Source: Lachnospiraceae bacterium (lineage in GTDB: Bacteria > Bacillota > Clostridia > Lachnospirales > Lachnospiraceae). From it: a stretch of DNA of 12,081 nt. Every line of letters begins with the position of its first letter. Within the stretch, counting starts at the first letter, position 1. Location of the stretch: positions 1 to 12,081 of the forward strand of contig VSNO01000138.1 of assembly GCA_009774375.1 (NCBI GenBank). Direction: 5' to 3'. This document shows, in pieces, positions 6,299-12,081 of this stretch. The notes under the pieces were generated by a model that had not been told where the DNA came from, made no database searches, and saw only the letters and a list, made by a program, of their open reading frames with translations. Position numbers and translations under genes: made by a program.

Positions 6299-6479
6299 TA
6301 ATTTCCTGCGCCCGTACCGTTCGTTTTTGATCAATATGGAATACATCCAGAAGATCTCGTACAAGACGATCACGATGAGGAGCCTGGCGGAGATCCCTAT
6401 CCCGCACGGAAAGTGTTCTGAGATCAAAAATACATATCTCAAGTATGCGTTTGACAAAAAGCAGGTATTTATATCATGA
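6150..6479 (+). pseudogene. LytTR DNA-binding domain remnant overlapping the DUF2828 gene
   Basis: In the +1 frame relative to the DUF2828 gene, bases from about 6168 encode a full LytTR domain: IDLDRLEYCEVIGRTLLFHM, GSLDELCGQL, FLRPYRSFLINMEYIQKI and a final IPIPHGKCSEIKNTYLKYAF. LytTR domains are usually the DNA-binding output of AgrA/VirR-type response regulators. Here the receiver domain is missing, and the only upstream ATG (6150) has no ribosome site and lies inside the preceding gene. The likeliest reading is the 3' remnant of a response-regulator gene joined by deletion to the end of the DUF2828 gene. A one-base indel in a former DUF2828-LytTR fusion, or a translated standalone LytTR protein, cannot be excluded. 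Confidence 0.65.
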
Positions 6480-6562
6480 TCAATACCCATAGGGCAACCT
6501 CCTCCCAGTCGGTTTCAGCAGCGTCGATTGAATGCAATTTCAAGTCGATTCGTGTCATAATA

Positions 6563-6598
6563 TTGATTTTTGCCGATGGATACGGTACACTGTACTAT
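6563..6598 (+). promoter_or_regulatory. Possible promoter(s) for the SPFH operon
   Basis: Two overlapping candidates each have 17-bp spacing: TTGATT (6563-6568) with TACACT (6586-6591), and TTGCCG (6570-6575) with TACTAT (6593-6598). Neither is close to consensus. The rest of 6480-6650 shows no convincing gene. The strong AAAGGAG at 6649-6655 belongs to the SPFH gene. Confidence 0.35.
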
Positions 6599-6663
6599 AT
6601 GTCACTGAAATATGAAAATGGATGTCTGTTCGAGGAAGATTACCTTAGAAAGGAGTTTTTAAT

Positions 6664-7995
6664 ATGGGATTGATCAAAGCCGGAATGGGTGCATTAGGCG
6701 GGACGCTCGCAGATCAGTGGAAGGAATTTTTCTACTGTGAGGCGATGGATAAGGATGTCATGGTCACAAAGGGAAAGAAACGCACGGGTTCCCGTTCTTC
6801 CAACACGAAAGGAAACGATAACATCATTTCCAACGGCAGCGTGATCGCTGTGGCGGACGGCCAGTGCATGATCATTGTGGAGCAGGGAAAGATCGTGGAA
6901 GTGTGTGCTGAGCCAGGCGAATTCAAGTATGACACCTCCACGGAGCCGAGTATCTTCACAGGAAGTCTTGACACAGGCATCAAAGAGACCTTCAGGACGA
7001 TCGGAAAGCGTTTTGCTTTTGGCGGCGACACGGGGAAGGATCAGCGTGTGTATTATTTTAACACGAAGGAGCTGGTGGACAATAAATTCGGAACACCGAA
7101 CCCGATCCCTTTCCGTGTAGTGGATTCCAGGATCGGTCTGGACGTGGACGTCTCTGTCCGCTGTTCAGGTGTCTACTCATACAAAATAGCCGATCCACTG
7201 CTGTTTTACGCAAATGTCTGCGGCAATGTGGAGCAGGACTATGAGCGCAGTGAGCTGGACAGCCAGCTGAAAACGGAGTTTATCAGCGCGCTTCAGCCGG
7301 CGTTTGGAAGGCTCTCTGATCTGGAACTGCGTCCGAACCAGATCGTCTCCCACAATGCAGAGCTTGAGGAGGCGATGAACACAGTCCTCTCAGCGAAATG
7401 GGGCGAGCTGCGCGGATTGAAGGTTGTCAGCATCGCGCTTGGATCTGTCACCCTCCCGAAGGAAGATGCGGAGATGATCAAGCAGTTACAGCGCACAGCT
7501 GTTTTGCAGAATCCAAACATGGCAGGCGCGACGCTGGCGGGAGCACAGGCGGATGCCATGAAAGCGGCGGCGTCCAACGCCGCAGGCGCGATGACCGGTT
7601 TTATGGGCATGGGAATGGCCATGAATGCCGGAGGCGGCATGAACGCGCAGAACCTGTTTGCGATGGGACAGCAGCAACAGGCAGCACAGCAGCAGATGCC
7701 GCAGCAGCGCCCTGCCGCGAAACCAGGCGTCTGGAAATGTTCCTGCGGAACGGAGGCGACAGGAAAGTTCTGTCCGGAATGCGGTGCGGCAAAACCGCTG
7801 ACAGACAATGGATGGGTATGCGCCTGCGGCGCGACCAACAAAGGAAAATTCTGTTCGGAATGCGGTGCGAAGAAACCGCAGGGATCACCGCTTTACCGAT
7901 GCGACAAGTGCGGATGGGAACCGGACGATCCCTCACATCCGCCCAGATTCTGTCCAGAGTGCGGTGATCCGTTTGACGAGAATGACGTGCGATGA
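6664..7995 (+). CDS. SPFH-domain protein with three C-terminal zinc ribbons (YdjI-like)
   Basis: The start MGLIKAGMGALGGTLADQW matches the YdjI/'virion core protein'-like SPFH family. The SPFH (band-7) domain spans about residues 25-285 of 443. An Ala/Gly/Met-rich segment (286-335) and a Gln-rich linker (336-350) follow. Three zinc ribbons end the protein: C359/C361/C370/C373, C386/C388/C397/C400 and C413/C416/C430/C433. In B. subtilis, YdjI works with YdjG and YdjH at the membrane and is linked to the PspA stress response; the same three kinds of gene lie side by side here. There is no predicted membrane span, so recruitment probably depends on the neighbouring anchored proteins. The start is fixed by AAAGGAG 8 bp upstream. 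Confidence 0.9.
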   Translation: MGLIKAGMGALGGTLADQWKEFFYCEAMDKDVMVTKGKKRTGSRSSNTKGNDNIISNGSVIAVADGQCMIIVEQGKIVEVCAEPGEFKYDTSTEPSIFTGSLDTGIKETFRTIGKRFAFGGDTGKDQRVYYFNTKELVDNKFGTPNPIPFRVVDSRIGLDVDVSVRCSGVYSYKIADPLLFYANVCGNVEQDYERSELDSQLKTEFISALQPAFGRLSDLELRPNQIVSHNAELEEAMNTVLSAKWGELRGLKVVSIALGSVTLPKEDAEMIKQLQRTAVLQNPNMAGATLAGAQADAMKAAASNAAGAMTGFMGMGMAMNAGGGMNAQNLFAMGQQQQAAQQQMPQQRPAAKPGVWKCSCGTEATGKFCPECGAAKPLTDNGWVCACGATNKGKFCSECGAKKPQGSPLYRCDKCGWEPDDPSHPPRFCPECGDPFDENDVR

Positions 7996-8025
7996 CAGGA
8001 GTATCCGGCAATGAAATTTTACTGA

Positions 8026-8061
8026 TCAAATGCCGCTTTATGTATATAAAGCGGCATTTGA
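8026..8061 (+). promoter_or_regulatory. Perfect 16-bp intercistronic hairpin
   Basis: TCAAATGCCGCTTTAT at 8026-8041 is exactly complementary to 8046-8061, with the 4-nt loop GTAT. No T-run follows (the next bases are CATCATCTGA), so it is not a standard intrinsic terminator. It may block 3' exonucleases, be a processing site that sets different levels for the SPFH mRNA and the downstream pair, or be part of a regulator site on DNA. Confidence 0.6.
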
Positions 8062-8100
8062 CATCATCTGACATACGAAAGGAAGATAAGGTGGAATACG

Positions 8101-9186
8101 ATGGCGGCAATACAAGAATATAAATGTCCGTGCTGCGGCGGCGCGATCGCCTTCGACAGTACGATACAGAAGATGAAATGTCCTTACTGCGATACGGAGT
8201 TCAAGATGGAAACGCTGGCAGGCTATGACAGCGAGCTGAGAAACGACCAGGCGGACGATATGCGCTGGGAGATGGCCTCCGGGGAGGCGTGGCAGGCGGA
8301 TGAGCTTGGCGGGATCAACGCGTATGTCTGTCAGTCCTGCGGCGGTGAGATCGCGTGTGATGAAAATACAGCGGCGACTGCCTGTCCATTCTGCGGAAAT
8401 CCGGTAGTCCTGATGGGGCAGTTTTCGGGTGAACTGAGACCTGATTTTGTGATTCCGTTTAAGATCGACAAAAGGGCTGCGAAAGAGGCTCTCAGGAAAC
8501 ATTATGAGGGAAAGCGCCTGCTCCCGAAAGTGTTTAAAGACCAAAATCACATCAACGAGATCAAAGGCGTGTATGTTCCGTTCTGGCTGTTCGATACCGC
8601 TGCGGATGTCCAGATGCGCTATAAGGCGACCAAAGTGCGGACATGGAGCGACAGCAAATATGATTATACAGAGACAAAATTTTATGCGGTAGGCAGAGGC
8701 GGAAAGCTCAGATTTGAACATGTTCCAGTGGACGGTTCTGCTAAAATGCCGGATGATCTGATGGAATCTATCGAGCCGTTTGACTTCTCGGAAGTGGTGG
8801 ATTTCCAGACCGCATATCTGGCAGGCTATCTGGCGGACAAATATGATGTGGACGCAGAGCGGAGCGTGGAGCGTGCCAATGAGCGGATCCGCCGCAGTGC
8901 CGAGGATGCCTTTTCCGAGACGGTAAAGGGCTACACGACAGTTACAAAGGAAACTGGCAGCATCCAGCTGCAGAACGGGAAGGTATCCTATGCCCTTTTT
9001 CCGGTATGGCTTCTGAGCACCACGTGGAATGGACAGAACTATCTGTTTGCCATGAACGGTCAGACAGGCAGGATGGTCGGAGATCTGCCTCTGGACAAAG
9101 CTGCATACAAAAAATGGCTGTTTGGCCTGACAGGGATCCTGGGAATGGCATTGTTTGCCGTTTCCTGCCTGTTCTGGCTTTTGTGA
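8101..9186 (+). CDS. Double zinc-ribbon membrane-anchored protein (YdjG-like)
   Basis: This 361-residue protein has two N-terminal zinc ribbons: C9/C12 (CPCC) with C27/C30 (CPYC), and C77/C80 (CQSC) with C95/C98 (CPFC). The central part contains IPFKIDKRAAKEAL and IKGVYVPFWLFD, typical of proteins often mislabelled as primosomal or TFIIB-zinc-binding. A single hydrophobic segment at about 343-361 ends the protein and should anchor it in the membrane. The B. subtilis counterpart, YdjG, forms a membrane complex with YdjH and recruits YdjI and PspA. The ribosome site is AAGGTGG at 8088-8094, 6 bp before the ATG. The next gene begins 13 bp after the stop, so the two are cotranscribed. Confidence 0.87.
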   Translation: MAAIQEYKCPCCGGAIAFDSTIQKMKCPYCDTEFKMETLAGYDSELRNDQADDMRWEMASGEAWQADELGGINAYVCQSCGGEIACDENTAATACPFCGNPVVLMGQFSGELRPDFVIPFKIDKRAAKEALRKHYEGKRLLPKVFKDQNHINEIKGVYVPFWLFDTAADVQMRYKATKVRTWSDSKYDYTETKFYAVGRGGKLRFEHVPVDGSAKMPDDLMESIEPFDFSEVVDFQTAYLAGYLADKYDVDAERSVERANERIRRSAEDAFSETVKGYTTVTKETGSIQLQNGKVSYALFPVWLLSTTWNGQNYLFAMNGQTGRMVGDLPLDKAAYKKWLFGLTGILGMALFAVSCLFWLL

Positions 9187-9199
9187 GGGGGTGTAGGTG

Positions 9200-10033
9200 A
9201 TGAGAACATTGAATCAGAGAATTCGGACTGTATTTCTCGTTTTCGTTTTTTTTTGTGCATTTTTCCTTTTCGGGATCCCCTCGTCTGCGGCAGATCTGCC
9301 GAGGCTTGTGGATCAGGCGGATCTGCTCACGGACAGCGAAGAATCTGCTCTGTCAGACAGGCTGGATGAGATCAGTGAACGGCATCAGTTCGATGTCGTT
9401 GTGGTCACTGTCGATTCCTTGGAAGGAGAGACCGCTGTTGTATATGCTGATGATTTTTATGACTATAACGGCTACGGTTTCGGGGATGAGCGGGACGGTA
9501 TCCTTCTTTTGATCAGCATGGAAGAAAGAGACTGGTGCATATCGACGACTGGATACGGCATAACCGCATTCACAGACGCAGGACAGGCCTATATATCCGA
9601 AAGATTTGTGACCGATCTGAGTGTGGGCGACTACGCGGCAGCATTTACGAATTTTGCAGTGCTGTGTGATGCTTTCATAACACAGGCAGATACGGGAGAA
9701 CCCTATGACATCGATCATCTTCCGCAGGAACCGTTTGATCTTGTCTGGAATCTCGCAGTGGCATTGATCATAGCGTTCGTTATATCACTGATCGTGACGG
9801 GAATCATGAGAGGACAGCTGAAAACAGTGCACAGCCAGTCGGAGGCGGACAATTATATCAAACAGGGGAGCATGCATCTGACGAGAAAAAATGACCTGTA
9901 TCTCTACAGACATGTCGATCGCAGGAAAAAAGCTGAGAATAACAGCTCGACCAGATCTGGAAACCCGGGCGGTTCACAGACGCACAAGTCGTCCTCCGGT
10001 ACGACACATGGCGGCAGCAGTGGAAAATTCTGA
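9200..10033 (+). CDS. TPM-domain membrane protein (YdjH/YgcG-like)
   Basis: The 277-residue protein begins with a signal peptide (residues 1-30; basic RTLNQRIR, long hydrophobic run, SSA-A cleavage site). The TPM domain covers about 33-165, with LVDQADLLTDSE at its start, FDVVVVTVDSLEG, the acidic YADDFYDYNGYGFGDERDG and WCISTTGYG. A membrane helix lies at about 181-203. The C-terminal tail is cytoplasmic, basic and then Ser/Gly/Thr-rich, ending GGSSGKF, as in many YgcG/YdjH proteins. The TPM domain should face outside. I chose ATG 9200, eight bases after AGGGGG; a GTG at 9197 in frame would add one residue. It follows the YdjG-like gene by 13 bp. Confidence 0.88.
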   Translation: MRTLNQRIRTVFLVFVFFCAFFLFGIPSSAADLPRLVDQADLLTDSEESALSDRLDEISERHQFDVVVVTVDSLEGETAVVYADDFYDYNGYGFGDERDGILLLISMEERDWCISTTGYGITAFTDAGQAYISERFVTDLSVGDYAAAFTNFAVLCDAFITQADTGEPYDIDHLPQEPFDLVWNLAVALIIAFVISLIVTGIMRGQLKTVHSQSEADNYIKQGSMHLTRKNDLYLYRHVDRRKKAENNSSTRSGNPGGSQTHKSSSGTTHGGSSGKF

Positions 10034-10070
10034 CCAAAAATGCAAGAAATAGCAACAGATAGTTTGCTAA

Positions 10071-10105
10071 TTTTTATGGTATTTAGCCAGTTTTTATGGT
10101 ATAGT
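10071..10105 (+). promoter_or_regulatory. Extended -10 promoter inside two 20-bp direct repeats
   Basis: TTTTTATGGTAT occurs at 10071-10082 and again at 10091-10102, exactly 20 bp apart. The second copy forms an extended -10 (TGGTATAGT, with TATAGT at 10100-10105). The first gives a weaker TGGTATTTA. No good -35 is present, as expected for an extended -10 promoter. The repeats may be an operator or a duplicated promoter. Expression of the GGDEF gene should start near 10112. Confidence 0.5.
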
Positions 10106-10180
10106 GTTCGTAAATATCTCGTAAATGAACAATTATGAGAAAAACAGGCTTATCAGTACAAAAGCATTAGAAGGGGAAAT

Positions 10181-11257
10181 ATGCATACAGTTTTTCAGTC
10201 AGAAACGGCAGGCAGCAGTGAAAACCAAAGATTAATGGAACTCGAGACAACAAAACAGGATCTGGAATATCGGCTGCAGGAAATGACAAAGACTGTTGAA
10301 AAACAGCAGGAGATGCTCGCCATGGCGAAGCGGGATCCGCTCACGGGGCTGAGAAACCGTCAGGGATTTCCGGAACTGGTCAATGCCAGTCTGCGCGCAC
10401 GGTGCGAAGGGATCTTTTTCATTATGGATCTGGATAATTTTAAGAGTATCAACGATACATACGGCCATATGGAAGGAGACCGTGTGCTGGTCAGATTTGC
10501 GAAAGCGCTGAAGGCAGTCATGGATCTGGCGGATATCATCGCAAGGCTTGGAGGCGACGAATTTGTAGTCTTTTCTCCGGAGTGTTATGACAAATACGAG
10601 GTAAAAGCAAAGGCTCAGCGTTTTATCCGGCAGATCGAGCGCAGTATTGTCACTCCGGACAGGCCGATGCAGGTGACGATATCCATGGGTATCGCCGCTG
10701 CGCCGCACGACGGTGTGACTTATGAGGCGTTGTACAGAAATGCGGATAAGGCGCTTTACAGTGTAAAGAACGAGGGGAAGGATGGATATCGCTTTTATGC
10801 CGATCTGGATGACAAACAGATCAGCAATGTGGTCTATACCAGACCGCATAGTTCGATCGAGGAAATAACAGGAAAGCTGAGGGAGCGGAAAATGGAAGGC
10901 TCTCTCGAGGTGGAGTACGATCATTTTGAGAAGATCTATCGTTTTTTATCGAGAAACCTGGTCCGCAGCTCCAGGGATGTACAGTGTATTCTTTTTACAT
11001 TGGAGACTGATACAGATGCCGATGAAATGACGATCCAGAGACAACTGGAACATTTACAGCATGCGATCGTGTCCTCGCTGCGGAAAAGTGATGTGACAGC
11101 CAGGTACGGTCCGTCACAGATACTGGTACTGCTGATGGACGTGAACACGGAAAATGCCGGTATGGTCGTGAAACGGATCCTCCAGAAGTACCACATGGAA
11201 GCCGGAAGGGGTATGATGAATCCTTTGTATGATATCCGGCAGCTTGCGACAGACTAA
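10181..11257 (+). CDS. Diguanylate cyclase with a second, degenerate GGDEF-like domain
   Basis: Residues 15-50 form a coiled coil (LMELETTKQDLEYRLQEM). A full GGDEF domain follows at about 51-210: DPLTGLRNR (52-60), metal-binding MDLDNFKSIND and the intact active site GGDEF at 124-128. It should make cyclic di-GMP from GTP. The inhibitory I-site RxxD, expected just before the active site, reads DLAD (115-118), so product inhibition at that site is probably lost. The C-terminal 130 residues resemble a second GGDEF domain without catalytic residues (SLRKSDVTARYGPSQILVLL, where GGDEF becomes GPSQI). There is no membrane segment, so it is cytosolic. The start follows AAGGGG at 10171-10176. 'Degenerate second domain' is inferred from motif position only. 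Confidence 0.88.
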   Translation: MHTVFQSETAGSSENQRLMELETTKQDLEYRLQEMTKTVEKQQEMLAMAKRDPLTGLRNRQGFPELVNASLRARCEGIFFIMDLDNFKSINDTYGHMEGDRVLVRFAKALKAVMDLADIIARLGGDEFVVFSPECYDKYEVKAKAQRFIRQIERSIVTPDRPMQVTISMGIAAAPHDGVTYEALYRNADKALYSVKNEGKDGYRFYADLDDKQISNVVYTRPHSSIEEITGKLRERKMEGSLEVEYDHFEKIYRFLSRNLVRSSRDVQCILFTLETDTDADEMTIQRQLEHLQHAIVSSLRKSDVTARYGPSQILVLLMDVNTENAGMVVKRILQKYHMEAGRGMMNPLYDIRQLATD

Positions 11258-11287
11258 GATCGAGCAGGGGAATGTCCTTCTCCAAAA

Positions 11288-11351
11288 CTCGCGCGCGGAC
11301 CCGTGCGGCGCCTTAGCGGCATTTTTCCTCTGCACGGGTCTGCGCATAAAA
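11288..11351 (-). repeat. Palindromic interspersed repeat, copy 2 (inverted relative to copy 1)
   Basis: Read on the minus strand, this copy matches bases 751-794 at 42 of 44 positions (11351 down to 11308) and continues with similar GC-rich sequence to 11288. On the plus strand, GCGCGGACCCGTGC (11293-11306) pairs with 11332-11345 over 14 bp with one G-U, enclosing the conserved core. As with copy 1, the TTTTATGC end touches a terminator-type hairpin. Confidence 0.75.
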
Positions 11352-11384
11352 GGGTGTGCTGTACAGCACCCTTTTATTTTTTTT
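11347..11384 (+). terminator. Intrinsic terminator after the GGDEF gene
   Basis: AAAAGGGT (11348-11355) pairs with ACCCTTTT (11368-11375). After a GT bulge, an inner GCT/AGC helix closes on a 4-nt loop. ATTTTTTTT follows. The A-run on the 5' side makes it potentially bidirectional. It overlaps the end of repeat copy 2 by a few bases. Confidence 0.85.
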
Positions 11385-11410
11385 GAAAAAAATGAATTGT
11401 ATGGATCTTT

Positions 11411-11437
11411 TTGGACAGATACAAAGTCTTATATAGT
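11411..11437 (+). promoter_or_regulatory. Possible promoter of the ECF sigma gene
   Basis: TATAGT at 11432-11437 follows TTGGAC at 11411-11416 with a short 15-bp spacer. An alternative is TTGTAT (11397-11402) with TACAAA (11420-11425) at 17 bp. If the sigma factor controls itself, its own promoter would not need to match these. Low confidence. Confidence 0.3.
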
Positions 11438-11480
11438 GTATACAGATATGAGGCGCCAATTTTCCTTGCAGGGGTGACAA

Positions 11481-12011
11481 ATGATCGATCAAAGAGACAG
11501 ACGGTCTGCCGCCGAGACGGCAGTTGAGAATTATTATGATGATGTCTACCGTTTCTGCCGGTATTACACGGGAAACGAGGAGGATTCCTATGACATTACG
11601 CAGGAAGTATTTCTGAGGTACCTGAAATATGCAGACGGCTGTAAGCATAGAAATCTGAAAGCGTATCTCATCATGATCGCACGCAACCTGTGCTGTGATC
11701 ATTTCCGCAGACAGGCGGTTCAGAGGGAGAATACCATTTCCCTCGAGTCAATGACTGACGGGGTCAATAGTAACATAGACACTGTGATGGGAGAACCCGC
11801 AAATTATGGCAGGTCGATCGAGGACTGTGACAATGAACTTTTTCTGCGGGAGCTGCTGCAGGGCATTCCGCAGGAGCAGCGGGAGGTTGTGATCATGAGG
11901 ATCCATGACGGGTTGAAGTTCCGCGAGATCGCCAGGATCACGGGCTGCAGCCTGCCGACGGCAAAAACACGGTTTCGGCTGGGGATCGCGGGCATCAGAA
12001 AGAAAATGTAA
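11481..12011 (+). CDS. ECF-type RNA polymerase sigma factor
   Basis: This 176-residue protein has sigma region 2 at about 15-75 (YYDDVYRFCRYYTGNEEDSYDI, then TQEVFLRYLKY and AYLIMIARNLCCDHFRR). Region 4 is at about 118-175 (LQGIPQEQREVVIMRIHDGL, KFREIARITGCSLPTAKTRF). There is no region 3, as expected for an ECF sigma factor. The linker between the regions is fairly long (about residues 76-115). It would direct RNA polymerase to a small regulon, commonly envelope or stress genes. The start follows AGGGGTG at 11470-11476. The next gene starts 15 bp later and is probably its anti-sigma factor. Confidence 0.9.
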   Translation: MIDQRDRRSAAETAVENYYDDVYRFCRYYTGNEEDSYDITQEVFLRYLKYADGCKHRNLKAYLIMIARNLCCDHFRRQAVQRENTISLESMTDGVNSNIDTVMGEPANYGRSIEDCDNELFLRELLQGIPQEQREVVIMRIHDGLKFREIARITGCSLPTAKTRFRLGIAGIRKKM

Positions 12012-12026
12012 AAGAGAGGTGGTATT

Positions 12027-12081
12027 ATGGCTGAAAAATATGATGATATCAGAGAAATTTTCTGCAAATATGACGCGTCTC
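12027..12081 (+). CDS. N terminus of the gene after the sigma factor, probable anti-sigma factor (partial)
   Basis: Eighteen codons are visible, starting MAEKYDDIREIFCKYDAS, after the ribosome site GAGAGGTGG at 12014-12022. The gene runs off the end of the window. The position directly after an ECF sigma gene suggests an anti-sigma factor, but the visible part carries no diagnostic motif. Confidence 0.5.
   Translation, partial: MAEKYDDIREIFCKYDAS

Noticed and set aside
6476..6673. 65-codon ORF between the LytTR remnant and the SPFH gene
   Set aside because: It has no ribosome site, no recognisable domain, contains the probable promoter region and overlaps the SPFH start in another frame.
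7398..7967. 189-codon plus-strand ORF inside the SPFH gene
   Set aside because: It is an out-of-frame reading of the Ala/Gln-rich and zinc-ribbon part of the SPFH protein, with no ribosome site.
8026..8061. Reading the 16-bp hairpin as an intrinsic terminator
   Set aside because: No T-run follows on the plus strand, and the next gene has its own ribosome site but no evident promoter.

Overview
The window looks like a chromosomal segment of a Gram-positive, anaerobic Clostridia-type bacterium, most likely Lachnospiraceae. The evidence is the yggS-sepF pair, lspA-rluD next to a cytidylate-kinase-like gene, strong AGGAGG-type ribosome sites, a YdjI/YdjG/YdjH-type membrane-stress set and an intermediate GC content. 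The family assignment is inference; no species is claimed. Every convincing gene is on the + strand.

Region 1 (1-4250) is housekeeping. It holds the 3' end of yggS (PLP homeostasis), sepF (division), a terminator, one copy of a GC-rich palindromic repeat, then aroB-lspA-rluD tightly packed. A promoter with a structured leader then drives a cytidylate-kinase-like gene, closed by a strong terminator.

Region 2 (4251-6480) is the most unusual part. A good extended -10 promoter leads into about 300 nt of structured, non-coding sequence. The first piece (about 4322-4433) closes on itself by a 15-bp terminal helix. The second (4446-4561) is an otherwise perfect tRNA-Asn(GUU) cloverleaf broken inside the anticodon stem by a 43-nt insertion. 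Both pieces carry the same module: a 7-bp hairpin with a 4-nt loop, 3 nt, then the identical 10-mer CAGCAATCTT. The stem sequences differ but still pair. Directly downstream is a DUF2828-type protein with an N-terminal helical region and a C-terminal vWA/MIDAS domain, the same general layout as Ro60/TROVE proteins. Ro60 proteins bind Y RNAs, and some bacterial Y RNAs mimic tRNA. I infer a candidate Ro60-like RNP with two guide or tether RNAs. The 3' end of the DUF2828 gene runs out of frame into a LytTR DNA-binding domain, which looks like a recombination or frameshift scar.

Region 3 (6560-10033) is a membrane-associated set like B. subtilis ydjI-ydjG-ydjH: an SPFH protein with three C-terminal zinc ribbons, a double-zinc-ribbon protein with a C-terminal membrane anchor, and a secreted or anchored TPM-domain protein. 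No pspA-type gene is present. A perfect 16-bp hairpin without a U-tract separates the first two genes.

Region 4 (10034-12081) holds a diguanylate cyclase with a second, degenerate GGDEF-like domain, then a second, inverted copy of the palindromic repeat beside a terminator. An ECF-type sigma factor and the first codons of its probable anti-sigma partner run off the end.
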